Positions 8,895-16,212 of a stretch of DNA of 64,000 bases are shown here, piece after piece. Positions within the stretch are counted from its first letter, which is position 1. Each line of letters opens with the position of its first letter. A program made the position numbers and the translations under genes. The notes beneath the pieces are model-generated. The model did not search any database and was not told where the DNA came from. It worked only from the letters and a program-made list of their open reading frames with translations. The stretch comes from Deltaproteobacteria bacterium (lineage in GTDB: Bacteria; Desulfobacterota; Desulfarculia; Desulfarculales; Desulfarculaceae): the NCBI GenBank assembly GCA_020444165.1, contig JAHLLK010000012.1:1-64000 (forward strand), in the 5' to 3' direction.

Positions 8895-9143
8895 AGAGTG
8901 TGAAATTCCAGCTGCATGAGGATTTCGGATAGATTAGGATGGATAAGAGTCACGACTGGATGCGATCGCTTTTCACGGCTGGACCACCTGGACCCCGCCC
9001 CCCACGCAGTGCTCTTTCTGGTCGCGCGTCCCGCGAACCAGAAGATTTTGCCACAAGGGCTGAGTCAGCCGCTGGAACAAGATTAACTGCTCGTCCGGCG
9101 CCTAATCCGGACGGCATGTAAGGGCTATCGACCAATAAGATCA
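8895..9143. other. Non-coding gap upstream of the amidohydrolase
   Basis: About 250 bp with no supported gene. Base composition is intermediate. No clear promoter was found. Confidence 0.4.
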
Positions 9144-10025
9144 ATGAAAAATATCGATTCTCACGTGCATCTCTGGGACACCAAGCGCCTTCGTTACCCC
9201 TGGTTGGCGTCAGGGGCGTTCCCAGCACTCCCCAACACCTATCTTCTCCCAGATGCGATCGCTGATGCCGGTATGACCGAAGCGGCGTTCGTCGTGATTC
9301 AGTCCGAAGTCGACCACGCGGCTGATCCCGTGGAGGAGACCGCGTGGATGCAGGAAACCGTCGACAACCACCCCCAGGGAAATCGTCTGGCTGGATTTGT
9401 TGCTTACGCGGACCTATCCCGTCCCGACGTGGAACGGGTCCTTGAGCGCCACGCGCGGCACCCGGTGTTCCGGGGAATTCGCCAGGAGATGTGGTGGCAA
9501 CGGCCCTCGCCGCGCCCGGACATCCTGGAGCACGATCTGTTGGCGAACTCGGACTGGCGACGGGGCTTCGGGAGGTTACACCGGGTCAATGCAGTCTTTG
9601 ATCTCACCTGCTGGCCTTGGCAGCTCGCTCCCTTTGCCGCGTTTCTTGGCCATCATCCGCACGTCCCGGTGATCATCGACCATCTCGGCTCACCGGTCGC
9701 CGGTGACCCCGCGGCGTTCGGCACCTGGTTGAAGGGAATGCGTGAGCTGGCGGCGCTTCCGAATACCTTTATGAAAGTCTCAGGGCTGTCACAAGCAGAC
9801 GCCCACTGGAGTGTCGACAGTCTGCGGCCCTTTGTGCGCGAAGTGCTGGATGCGTTCGGACCGGAGCGGTGTATGCTGGGCAGCAATTTCCCTCCCGAAA
9901 AGCTCTCGTCAACCTACGGGGCGGTGTGGTCTGCCTTCGAGGCCCTTTTTGCCGAGTTGTCCCACGAGGAGCGCGAGAAAGTGTTCCATAAAACGGCGGA
10001 GCAGGTTTACCGACTCGCCAATTGA
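9144..10025 (+). CDS. Amidohydrolase family 2 protein (COG3618-like TIM-barrel hydrolase)
   Basis: 293 residues. It opens with the metal-binding HxH signature in IDSHVHLWD (residues 4-12). It continues with the pattern of the amidohydrolase-2 barrel: a conserved His in IIDHLG and the C-terminal LGSNFP loop, where many relatives have GSDxP. Closest functional classes are L-fuconolactonase and 2-pyrone-4,6-dicarboxylate lactonase types, so lactone or amide hydrolysis of a small sugar or aromatic acid is likely; the substrate cannot be told. GC content is lower than the housekeeping genes. The gene stands alone between comM relics C and D, with a weak ribosome-binding site, and is immediately followed by a structured repeat. 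Confidence 0.82.
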   Translation: MKNIDSHVHLWDTKRLRYPWLASGAFPALPNTYLLPDAIADAGMTEAAFVVIQSEVDHAADPVEETAWMQETVDNHPQGNRLAGFVAYADLSRPDVERVLERHARHPVFRGIRQEMWWQRPSPRPDILEHDLLANSDWRRGFGRLHRVNAVFDLTCWPWQLAPFAAFLGHHPHVPVIIDHLGSPVAGDPAAFGTWLKGMRELAALPNTFMKVSGLSQADAHWSVDSLRPFVREVLDAFGPERCMLGSNFPPEKLSSTYGAVWSAFEALFAELSHEEREKVFHKTAEQVYRLAN

Positions 10026-10027
10026 AT

Positions 10028-10210
10028 GGCAGGCAATGGCCGATGCGGGCCAAGGATGGCCCGCCAAATTGCAAGCTTCAAAAAGCTTGCAATTTGTGAG
10101 GCTTGGCAAAACCCGGGCCCCCGGCAAGCTCTGCTTGCTGGGGTGGAGTCACGTTTTTGCCAAGCCGACATTGCACGGTGCAGGACGCACCGTGCATCGC
10201 TCTCATAGAG
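10028..10210 (+). repeat. Four-stem structured intergenic element, copy 1
   Basis: The element begins two bases after the amidohydrolase stop. Its predicted stems, in order, are GCGGGCCA/TGGCCCGC; AAATTGCAAGCTT/AAGCTTGCAATTT; a long outer stem GGCTTGGCAAAA/TTTTTGCCAAGCC enclosing an inner CCCCGGCAAGC/GCTTGCTGGGG; and GCACGGTGC/GCACCGTGC (10173-10195). An almost identical copy lies inverted at 23561-23745. In the last stem the two copies differ at both sides of the same base pair, so pairing is kept. No coding potential is seen. Confidence 0.85.
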
Positions 10211-10215
10211 TATAA

Positions 10216-10318
10216 AAATCGCCCGCACCATCGCCGACCTGGACGCCAGCCCGGGCATCGGCCTGCCGCATTTGTCCGAGGCCCTGGGCTGCCGGAGTTG
10301 GGTCCGCATGCGGGGGCA
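10216..10318 (+). pseudogene. comM: comM 3'-end relic D (about 100 bp)
   Basis: Starting at AAAATCGCCCGCACC, this matches the last ~33 codons of the intact comM closely, up to CGCATGCGGGGG, but the stop codon is lost. Its homology starts at the same codons (K-L/I-A-R) as relic C. It also lies directly after a hairpin element, as relic C does. Confidence 0.85.
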
Positions 10319-10547
10319 TGGAGGGTTGCGCCGTGGGGACGCACTCCCCGCCGCAAGGCCCCAAAACAGCACCTTTCTTGGCCCCTCAAGCTGCTCATGG
10401 CCCGGTCCATGCCCCTCTGGGCCCCGGCCAGCCCCCTACCCTGGCCCGCTTGGCCCCTGCTCCCGTTGGCGAACTCCCACCCCCTGAGAGCAATCGTGCG
10501 ATTTCCCGCCAGAGCATGTCATTTTTACTTGACACCATGTCTAGTTT
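10319..10547. other. Gap upstream of the XRE regulator
   Basis: About 230 bp. The first part is GC-rich and looks like decayed host sequence. From about 10495 it becomes AT-rich. A TTGACA hexamer at 10529-10534 is a plausible -35 box, but the -10 match 17 bases downstream is poor. Confidence 0.4.
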
Positions 10548-10566
10548 ATTTTACTTTTTGTAAAAT
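10548..10566. promoter_or_regulatory. Inverted repeat, candidate operator of the XRE gene
   Basis: ATTTTAC and GTAAAAT form perfect 7-bp arms around a TTTTT spacer. The repeat overlaps the promoter region just upstream of the small XRE gene, and TATACT follows at 10571-10576. Autorepression through such a site is usual for this regulator class. Confidence 0.5.
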
Positions 10567-10590
10567 CACTTATACTAGCAAGTGGAAAAC

Positions 10591-10824
10591 ATGGCCAAGT
10601 CCCCGCCCAAAATCACCATAGTCAATCGCCTGCACGTGCTGCGGGCGGAAAAGCGGTTGACCCAGGAACAACTGGCGCAAGAAATCGGCGTGACCCGGGC
10701 CACCATTGTCGCCATCGAGAAAGGTGGTTACAACCCCTCGCTCGAGTTGGCGTTTCGCATTGCGCGGTATTTCCAAACGGATATCAATGCGATTTTCTCA
10801 GTGGAGGAGGAGGAGACGAAATGA
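10591..10824 (+). CDS. Small XRE-family HTH transcriptional regulator
   Basis: About 77 residues, almost entirely one Cro/C1-type helix-turn-helix: RAEKRLTQEQLAQEIGVTR, then TIVAIEKGGYNPSLELAFRIA. It is the YozG/short-regulator type that lacks a ligand domain. ATG 10591 is preferred, with a weak AAGTGG upstream; an in-frame GTG at 10582 would add three residues. Its stop overlaps the ATG of the following membrane-protein gene. This pairing of a minimal XRE regulator with a four-helix membrane protein is common in bacteria, usually with the regulator controlling its own operon. An inverted repeat 25 bp upstream may be its site. Confidence 0.88.
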   Translation: MAKSPPKITIVNRLHVLRAEKRLTQEQLAQEIGVTRATIVAIEKGGYNPSLELAFRIARYFQTDINAIFSVEEEETK

Positions 10825-11417
10825 AAAGGCTGGACCCCATACTGCTCAAGTTATTTCTCTATGGAATTCCCCTGGTCGCCGGCTTTGCCCTGTTTTCTCA
10901 TTGGTATAACACGGGAGGCCTTACCACTGGCAGTGCCGTGGCCGGATTCCTGAACGGCCTGGCCGGGCTTGTTGTTGCCACGTGGATGACCCTGGCCATC
11001 TACCTGAGCTTCCGGCTGCTCGTCTCGGGGCCGTTCCGGGACCAGGTGCTGGCCAGGATCACCTTTATCCGTGAGCGCGATGAACGGGAAGCCATCCTGA
11101 CCGGCAAGGCCACCAAGAAGGTGTTCCTGACCTCCCTGGCTTTTCTGATCCTGCTCTTCTGTCTCTCCAGTTTCCAGGTTTCGGTCTATCGCGTGCCTTT
11201 GGAGCACGCGGTTGACGGCAAAACCGGGGTCATATCCTTGGGGCTGGGTTTCAGTTTTCTGGAACAGGTCCAGCAAGATCACCCCGCAGCCCTAACCAAG
11301 GAAAAGGATATCTTCACCTACCAGGGCCTGCCGCTTTCCAGCGCCGCGATAGTCCTGCTGCTGATCGCTTGGCAGATCGTTTCGTACAACTTTACGATGC
11401 GGCGGCTGATGAGGTGA
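10821..11417 (+). CDS. Four-helix inner-membrane protein paired with the XRE regulator
   Basis: 198 residues with four hydrophobic segments, near residues 8-28, 38-70, 90-115 and 170-190. Between helices 2 and 3 is a charged cytoplasmic stretch, RERDEREAI, typical of the small membrane proteins encoded beside short XRE regulators (DUF2178-like). The gene is translationally coupled to the regulator (ATGA at 10821). The biochemical role of this family is unknown. A membrane-linked signal or anti-regulator function would be a guess. A strong hairpin 35 bp downstream closes the two-gene unit. Confidence 0.75.
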   Translation: MKRLDPILLKLFLYGIPLVAGFALFSHWYNTGGLTTGSAVAGFLNGLAGLVVATWMTLAIYLSFRLLVSGPFRDQVLARITFIRERDEREAILTGKATKKVFLTSLAFLILLFCLSSFQVSVYRVPLEHAVDGKTGVISLGLGFSFLEQVQQDHPAALTKEKDIFTYQGLPLSSAAIVLLLIAWQIVSYNFTMRRLMR

Positions 11418-11451
11418 GCAAAGGGGGACACCCCGAACCACTGTTGGGAGA

Positions 11452-11484
11452 GTGAGGCGCGGTGCGCGAGACACCGCGCCTCAC
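11452..11484. terminator. Strong hairpin after the XRE/membrane-protein unit
   Basis: GTGAGGCGCGGTG pairs perfectly with CACCGCGCCTCAC over 13 bp around a 7-base loop. There is no T-run, so it may act as a bidirectional stabiliser or terminator between the convergent genes ending at 11417 and 11551. Confidence 0.55.
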
Positions 11485-11550
11485 TTCATTGGCGGAACAC
11501 CGCGGAAGCGGCGGTGCGGAAGCTGGCGGAGCACCCCAAGGAGGCTCCCC

Positions 11551-12018
11551 CTACGCCCCCGCCTTCACCGCGGCCTGATACCGCGCCAGCAACTCCGGAT
11601 CGTCGATGGACCCGTGGTGGTGCACCTGACGCCACGCTCCGTCCAGCCGGCGGAAGATCCGGCTGGTGCGGATGGCCAGGGGGATGACCGTATCCCCCAC
11701 CCGGAACTCGCCGCGCTCCCGGCCCACCACCCAGAACACCTCGCCGTGCAGGTGCAGGGTGTAGTCGTAAAACTCCACGTAGACCCGGGCCTGGCCCGTG
11801 AAGATGCGCTCGTACACCGCCCGGATCTCCGCCCAGCCGCGCTTGATGCCGCCCACCGGGTTGTCCATGGCGATGTCGTCAATTTGCGCCCAGTTGTCCG
11901 CCATCTTGGCCAGGTCGCGGTGGTTGAAGGCGTCGTAGAAAGCGGCCAAGGCGCGGAGGGGGTCGGGCAGGTCAGGGGCGTTCTCCCGGCCGGTGATGGG
12001 AGTGGCTATGGGTTCCAT
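11551..12018 (-). CDS. SnoaL-like / NTF2-fold protein
   Basis: 155 residues from the ATG at 12018, which has a good AGGAGGATCAG ribosome-binding site; the longer open frame upstream is not needed. The sequence fits the cone-shaped NTF2/SnoaL fold. An N-terminal helical part contains FYDAFNHRDLAKMADNW, a middle part reads GWAEIRAVYERIF, and the last strands include SRIFRRLDGAWRQVHHHGS. Proteins of this type include ketosteroid isomerases, polyketide cyclases and CaMKII-association-like DUF4440 proteins. No substrate can be proposed. It lies alone on the minus strand, about 110 bp after a lipoprotein gene. Confidence 0.82.
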   Translation of the reverse strand: MEPIATPITGRENAPDLPDPLRALAAFYDAFNHRDLAKMADNWAQIDDIAMDNPVGGIKRGWAEIRAVYERIFTGQARVYVEFYDYTLHLHGEVFWVVGRERGEFRVGDTVIPLAIRTSRIFRRLDGAWRQVHHHGSIDDPELLARYQAAVKAGA

Positions 12019-12127
12019 AACTGATCCTCCTGGGTTCCGGGGACGAGGTTGGCGCCGCCGCGCCGCCCCAGCCTTTTTGCTTCCCGCGGGGTTGCCGGGG
12101 TGACGCCCGGTGCGGCCCGCGGGCGGC

Positions 12128-12904
12128 CTACTCGGCCGGGGCCGCGGGGGCATAAGCCACCGCGAAGCTTTCGCCTTCTTTCAGGCGCTGCAGCAGCTCC
12201 AAAAGCCCGGCCTGGCCGGCCTGGGCCAACCAGGGCCGCACCTCGTGGCCGGCCGCGGCATACACCGGGTGAATCTCCAGCTCGCCCCTGGCCCGGCGCT
12301 CCTCATTCTGAAGCACGCCATAGCGCCGCACCAGGGCCTGCCAATCCTGCAACGAGACAGAGGCCCGCAACTCCTCCCGGCCCGGCCGCGGCACACCGGC
12401 CGCGGCCAGGGCCTGCCAATGGGACTCGCTGTGCTCCGGCGCCTGGCTGATGGCCACGGCCAGGCCTTCATCGAACCACTGGGGCATCTGGCGGTGCCAG
12501 GTCCAAAAACCGAGGCGGGTGTACAGCTCGTCATGCGACCATTCATGGGCCAGGTAATGCCAATTGAGCCCGCGCGGGGAAAGCAGGAGCCGGCCGCCGA
12601 TGTTCTTGGCCCGCGCCGTCACCCCGCCGAAACTCTGGAAGCATTCTTCCGTGATACAGGCATAGACCGTGGGCGTGGATTGCACTTCGCCATAAGCCGC
12701 GGCAATCTGTTTTCTGGCCAGTTCCCTAGCGGCCAAGAGCCGGTCTTTGGTCGCCTGGTCCGCGCCCTTTTCTATATAGATATCGTTGGCCAGCCGGGTC
12801 ATGCCAAAGCATTCCGGCAGCGCAAGCTTGGCATACTTGAGCTGCGTGCAAGCCGCCAGCAAGAACCCCAACAGCACGATACAAAATAATTTAAAATATT
12901 TCAT
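12128..12904 (-). CDS. Lipoprotein with an HEXXH zinc-peptidase motif
   Basis: 259 residues from ATG 12904, preceded by GGAGAAGG. The first 19 residues form a lipoprotein signal ending in the lipobox LLAAC, with C19 as the lipidation site. The mature part contains HEWSH at 120-124, an HEXXH zinc site, and WFDEG at 143-147, where the Glu could be the third ligand of a gluzincin. This predicts a membrane-anchored periplasmic metallopeptidase of roughly 26 kDa. I do not recognise a named family. Two further Cys residues around 83-89 might form a disulfide. There is no clear operon partner; the SnoaL-like gene follows on the same strand. Confidence 0.75.
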   Translation of the reverse strand: MKYFKLFCIVLLGFLLAACTQLKYAKLALPECFGMTRLANDIYIEKGADQATKDRLLAARELARKQIAAAYGEVQSTPTVYACITEECFQSFGGVTARAKNIGGRLLLSPRGLNWHYLAHEWSHDELYTRLGFWTWHRQMPQWFDEGLAVAISQAPEHSESHWQALAAAGVPRPGREELRASVSLQDWQALVRRYGVLQNEERRARGELEIHPVYAAAGHEVRPWLAQAGQAGLLELLQRLKEGESFAVAYAPAAPAE

Positions 12905-13201
12905 ACGGTTGCCCTTCTCCAAACAGGCTTTGGCCCGTCCCTTGCCAGCCGGGATTTCGCCAACCTGTGGCCCTAGGCCCTCATTATACAAGCGGAAGGC
13001 ACGAGCAAAACACACATGGTGAAAATGTAATACGCCCCCTCTTTGGCCCGACGGGACGTCACCCCAAACCCCAGCGCATTCCTATTAATTTTCGTCTTGA
13101 ATTGGAGCGGGATTAACCGGGGCAGAGCTGACGGAGAGGGCCGGCCACGAGCTTTTCCCGGCCCCCTGGCCGGACCACCGCCCGCTCTCACCGGGCCTGG
13201 C
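12905..13201. other. Gap between lipoprotein and LysR genes
   Basis: About 300 bp with no supported gene. It is moderately AT-rich next to the lipoprotein start, where its promoter should lie. No repeat was recognised. Confidence 0.4.
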
Positions 13202-14089
13202 TCACAGCTCCAAGAGGGTGCGCAGGAAGTTGGCCGGGGCGCCGGGCGCCGGCCCCTCGGGCCGGAAGGCCACGGCCAGTTGCCCCGCGGGCAGCAGGTG
13301 GTCCAGGGGCGCCGCGGCCAGGCCGCGCCCGGCCAGCCAGGGAGCGTCCTCCACCAGGTTGGCCACGGACACCCCCAGGCCCTCGGCCACGTAGCGGGCG
13401 GAAAGCTCCACGTTGGAGGTCTCCAGAGCCACGGTTAGGGGCAGGCCGGCCTGGCGGGCGGCTTGCTCCAGCCAGGTCCGGCCCGGGTGGCGGGGGCGGG
13501 CCGGCGGCAGGATCAGCCGCTGGGCCAGGAGGTCCCCCACTGTGATTGGCAGACCCGCGGCCAGGGGATGCCCCAGCGGCACCAACAGCGCCGGCCGGAG
13601 CCGCTTCCAGGGGATGGCGGTCAGCCCCGGCGGCACGGCCGTGGCCAGGGCCAGGGCCAGGTCGGCCTCCCCCTCCCGCACCAGGGTCAAGGCCGCGGCC
13701 TGGGGCTGGTCTTGCACCGCCACCTCCACCCGGGGCCAGCGGGCCGTGAAACGCGCCAGCACGGCTGGCAAAACCTGGTAGCAGGTGGTGAACGGCGCGG
13801 CCACGGTCACCCGGCCCCGCTCTCCCCCGGCCAGGGCCCGCACCTCGGTCACCGCGGTGTCCAGGTCCGCCAGGAGGCGCTGGGCGAACTCCAGCAGCCG
13901 CCGCCCTTCGGGAGTCGGCACCAGCTTGCGCTTGCCCAGGCGGGTGAACAGCCGGCAGCCCAGCTCCTCCTCCAGGGCCGCCAACTGCTGGCTCACCGCC
14001 GGCTGGCTGCGGCCCACCGCCTGCGCCGCCCGGGACACGCTGCCGGTTTGCGCCGTGTGGAAAAAGCTGACCAACTGCAACAGCTCCAT
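13202..14089 (-). CDS. LysR-family transcriptional regulator
   Basis: 295 residues, the normal LysR length. The N-terminal winged HTH is clear: SVSRAAQAVGRSQPAVSQQL (about 17-36), followed by the long linker helix with RRLLEFAQRLLADLDTA. A periplasmic-binding-protein-like effector domain starts near residue 90. It is transcribed divergently from an FlK-like thioesterase gene, with 102 bp between them, so it most likely controls that gene and itself. AT-rich bases in the gap, including TTATTCAAAAAACGGAT, are candidates for the LysR box. The effector is unknown. Confidence 0.92.
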   Translation of the reverse strand: MELLQLVSFFHTAQTGSVSRAAQAVGRSQPAVSQQLAALEEELGCRLFTRLGKRKLVPTPEGRRLLEFAQRLLADLDTAVTEVRALAGGERGRVTVAAPFTTCYQVLPAVLARFTARWPRVEVAVQDQPQAAALTLVREGEADLALALATAVPPGLTAIPWKRLRPALLVPLGHPLAAGLPITVGDLLAQRLILPPARPRHPGRTWLEQAARQAGLPLTVALETSNVELSARYVAEGLGVSVANLVEDAPWLAGRGLAAAPLDHLLPAGQLAVAFRPEGPAPGAPANFLRTLLEL

Positions 14090-14191
14090 GACCCCGCCTT
14101 ATTTCGGTTATTCAAAAAACGGATTTCTCCGCCGGATTACCCTTATGGGACCATACGTTATAATCCCCCTCCCCTCGCAAGGAGAATCGCC

Positions 14192-14620
14192 ATGCTCCCT
14201 TCCCTGGCCCCCGGCCTCGCCGTGGACTTCCGCTACCAGGTGCCCCCGGAACGCACCGTGCCCCATCTCTTGCCCGAGTCCCCCGAGTTCGGGGCCATGC
14301 CCCTGGTGCTGGCCACGGGCTATATGGTGGCCCTGTGCGAGTGGGCCTGCATCCGGGCCCTGAACCCCCACCTGGACTGGCCCCGGGAGCAGACCGTGGG
14401 CATCGGGGTGGCGCTGAGCCACGTGGCCGCCACCCCCCCGGGGCTCTGGGTGCACATCACCGGGCAGCTAGTGCGGGTGCAAGGCCGCAGGCTCTTCTTC
14501 GAGCTGACGGCCCACGACGGGGTGGACCTCATTTCCCAAGGCACCCACGAGCGCTATGTGATCAACAAGGCCGGTTTTGACCAAAAGATGGCGGCCAAGG
14601 CGGCCGGAGCCGCTTCCTGA
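14192..14620 (+). CDS. Hotdog-fold thioesterase, fluoroacetyl-CoA thioesterase (FlK)-like
   Basis: 142 residues from ATG 14192, with AAGGAGAA upstream. The region LATGYMVALCEWACI and the later GVALSHVAATPPG match the FlK family. They preserve the catalytic Thr, Glu and His described for Streptomyces FlK (T42, E50, H76 in that enzyme). Relatives in non-fluorinated organisms probably hydrolyse small acyl-CoAs, so real fluoroacetate detoxification should not be assumed. The gene is divergent from a LysR regulator, which suggests induction by a small acid. It stands alone and is followed by a 660-bp gap. Confidence 0.85.
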   Translation: MLPSLAPGLAVDFRYQVPPERTVPHLLPESPEFGAMPLVLATGYMVALCEWACIRALNPHLDWPREQTVGIGVALSHVAATPPGLWVHITGQLVRVQGRRLFFELTAHDGVDLISQGTHERYVINKAGFDQKMAAKAAGAAS

Positions 14621-15280
14621 GGCAGGGGCGCGGCCAAGGCGGCAAATTATAATCTTTATCTATGGCCGACAGAAATTTGGTTAGGCCTGGGTTAATGACC
14701 AAGCTTTGGGCCAGATTTAAAACCGGCTTTCCCGAGCTGTCGCTGGTGCGGCGCGAATATTTGGGCGCGGGGATTTTGTCCCCTCACGGACTGCTCAGAT
14801 TGCCCTTTCCGCGGACTTCCCGGGTGGCCGAAAAGCGGGACGCCAAAATTTGTACGAGGCCTCCGAAGCAGCGCCGCCCGCCTGCAATTCCTGGTCTCCA
14901 GCCCGGCCGCCACAGGTCAACGTGCGCCGCTTTGGGGCAAGTGTTTCACGCTTGGCCCGGCAACTCCCACCGACAAACGATTGATAGTTATTATTTTGGT
15001 GCGGCTTGTCCGGTCCTCTGGCCGCCGGACCGCCGCGGGAGAGGCCGGCGCCGGGGGATCAATTGTTACATTTTGTCACCAAACAGAACGTAACTTGACA
15101 CAGTCCGCTTCTCACCGGTTTACTGGTAACATACAGCAAGTGAAATGCATCTTTACGGCCAGATAATTATTCGCATCAAAGCCGCTAACGGCTTGCCTTG
15201 GCCTTGAGTTAAGGGGTTAGCGTAGGTCAATTTTCCAAACGGCTTACGTGGCGATTTTCTATTAACCCTGGGAGATAAAA
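14621..15280. other. Long non-coding gap upstream of the DUF5132/HMA cluster
   Basis: About 660 bp without a supported gene. An open frame of 143 codons inside it has no domain, an irregular composition and no ribosome-binding site. The last 200 bp are AT-rich and include TTGACA at about 15095 and an imperfect palindrome GTTTACTGGTAAC, so the promoter of the following cluster probably lies there. Confidence 0.45.
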
Positions 15281-15586
15281 ATGAAATTACCCCTTTTGGG
15301 AGAGATTTCCGTAGGGACCAGCCTATTGGTGGGGGTGGGGGCCATGCTCCTGGTGCCCTTTGTGCTGCCCGTGGTGGGGGCGGTGGTCCGGCCGGTGGCC
15401 AAGGGCGTCATCAAGGGCGGCATGCTGCTTTACCATCGCGGCGAGGTGATGGTGGCCGAGACCAAGGAAGCCTGGGACGACCTCACCGCCGAGGTGAAGG
15501 CCGAACTGGCCCAGGAAGCCATGCCCGAAGCCTCGGAAGCCGCCCCCAAGGCGGTCAAGACCAAGCCGGTCAAAGCGGACGCTTAA
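15281..15586 (+). CDS. DUF5132-like small membrane protein
   Basis: 101 residues from ATG 15281, with GGGAGAT upstream. A long hydrophobic, glycine-rich stretch (about residues 12-50) is followed by an amphipathic acidic helix and an Ala/Lys-rich tail. This layout fits DUF5132, a family often found beside HMA-domain proteins and P-type ATPases. Its role is unknown; it may be a regulatory subunit or scaffold of the downstream transporter. It is on the same strand as the HMA-like and ATPase genes but separated from them by 620 bp containing GC-rich repeats. Confidence 0.65.
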   Translation: MKLPLLGEISVGTSLLVGVGAMLLVPFVLPVVGAVVRPVAKGVIKGGMLLYHRGEVMVAETKEAWDDLTAEVKAELAQEAMPEASEAAPKAVKTKPVKADA

Positions 15587-15793
15587 AACTGCCACACGCT
15601 CCCCGGGCCTGGGGTGGCAGCCAGGCCCGGGCACACCCCTTGCTGCCTTACGGTTGCCGGCTGTAACCTGATTGTCGCCCTCGGCAACCGGCCTGACGAA
15701 TTACCCTGGCCTTGCCCGCCCCGCGCGGCAAAGGCCGGGGTGGGTCTTGTTCGGTGGGGCTGGTATATGGCCACGACCAGCCGCACCCGGGAC

Positions 15794-16000
15794 GCCGCGG
15801 GCGGCTGCGCCGAAGGCGCCGCGGCCGGGCTGATTTGGGAGCCGCGGGCGGCTGCGCCGAAGGGGCCGCGGGTGGTTGCGCCCAAGGCGCCGCGGCCGGG
15901 CTGACTTGGGGGGCCGCGGGTGGCTGCGCCGAAGGCGCCGCGGCCAGGCTGACTTGGGGGGCCGCGGGTGGCTGCGCGGAGGCGGCGTTGCCCACTGGGC
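15794..16000 (+). repeat. GC-rich tandem repeat, 47-48 bp unit
   Basis: The unit begins GCCGCGGGCGGCTGCGCCG and ends GGCTGATTTGGGA or GGCTGACTTGGGG. Unit starts fall at 15794, 15841 (a 24-bp partial unit), 15865, 15913 and 15961, the last one degenerate. The frame changes between copies, so the repeat is not under coding selection. It occupies the 620-bp gap between the DUF5132 and HMA-like genes, which otherwise shows no gene. Confidence 0.8.
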
Positions 16001-16212
16001 CTGGTGGAGCCGGCCCCGGCTGACCTGAAGTTGTTGCCTCCTGGCCGACCCGGGCTCCTTCGCCGGTTGAGCCAGGGGTGCGTCGTCTGCTCGGCCTGCG
16101 GGAGACCTCGCCGGCAGGGCCGGGATGCGTTGCCAGCCGAACCAGGGGCCTGCTGCCCGCTCAGCCCGGGAGGCGCCACGGCCCGCCACAGGCGGGAAAG
16201 GGAGAAATTCCG

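Noticed and set aside
10028..10210. Integron attC site or riboswitch
   Set aside because: The RYYYAAC/GTTRRRY core sites of attC are not found, and the element follows a stop codon rather than leading a gene; no known riboswitch core was recognised.
1..11500. Prophage or transposon at the comM site
   Set aside because: No integrase, transposase, terminase or structural phage gene could be found in the region.
14192..14620. True fluoroacetate resistance
   Set aside because: The catalytic residues match FlK, but such thioesterases are widespread in organisms that never meet fluoroacetate; only the family assignment is kept.
14662..15093. 143-codon open frame as a gene
   Set aside because: No domain, no ribosome-binding site and irregular composition; it lies in a promoter-like gap.
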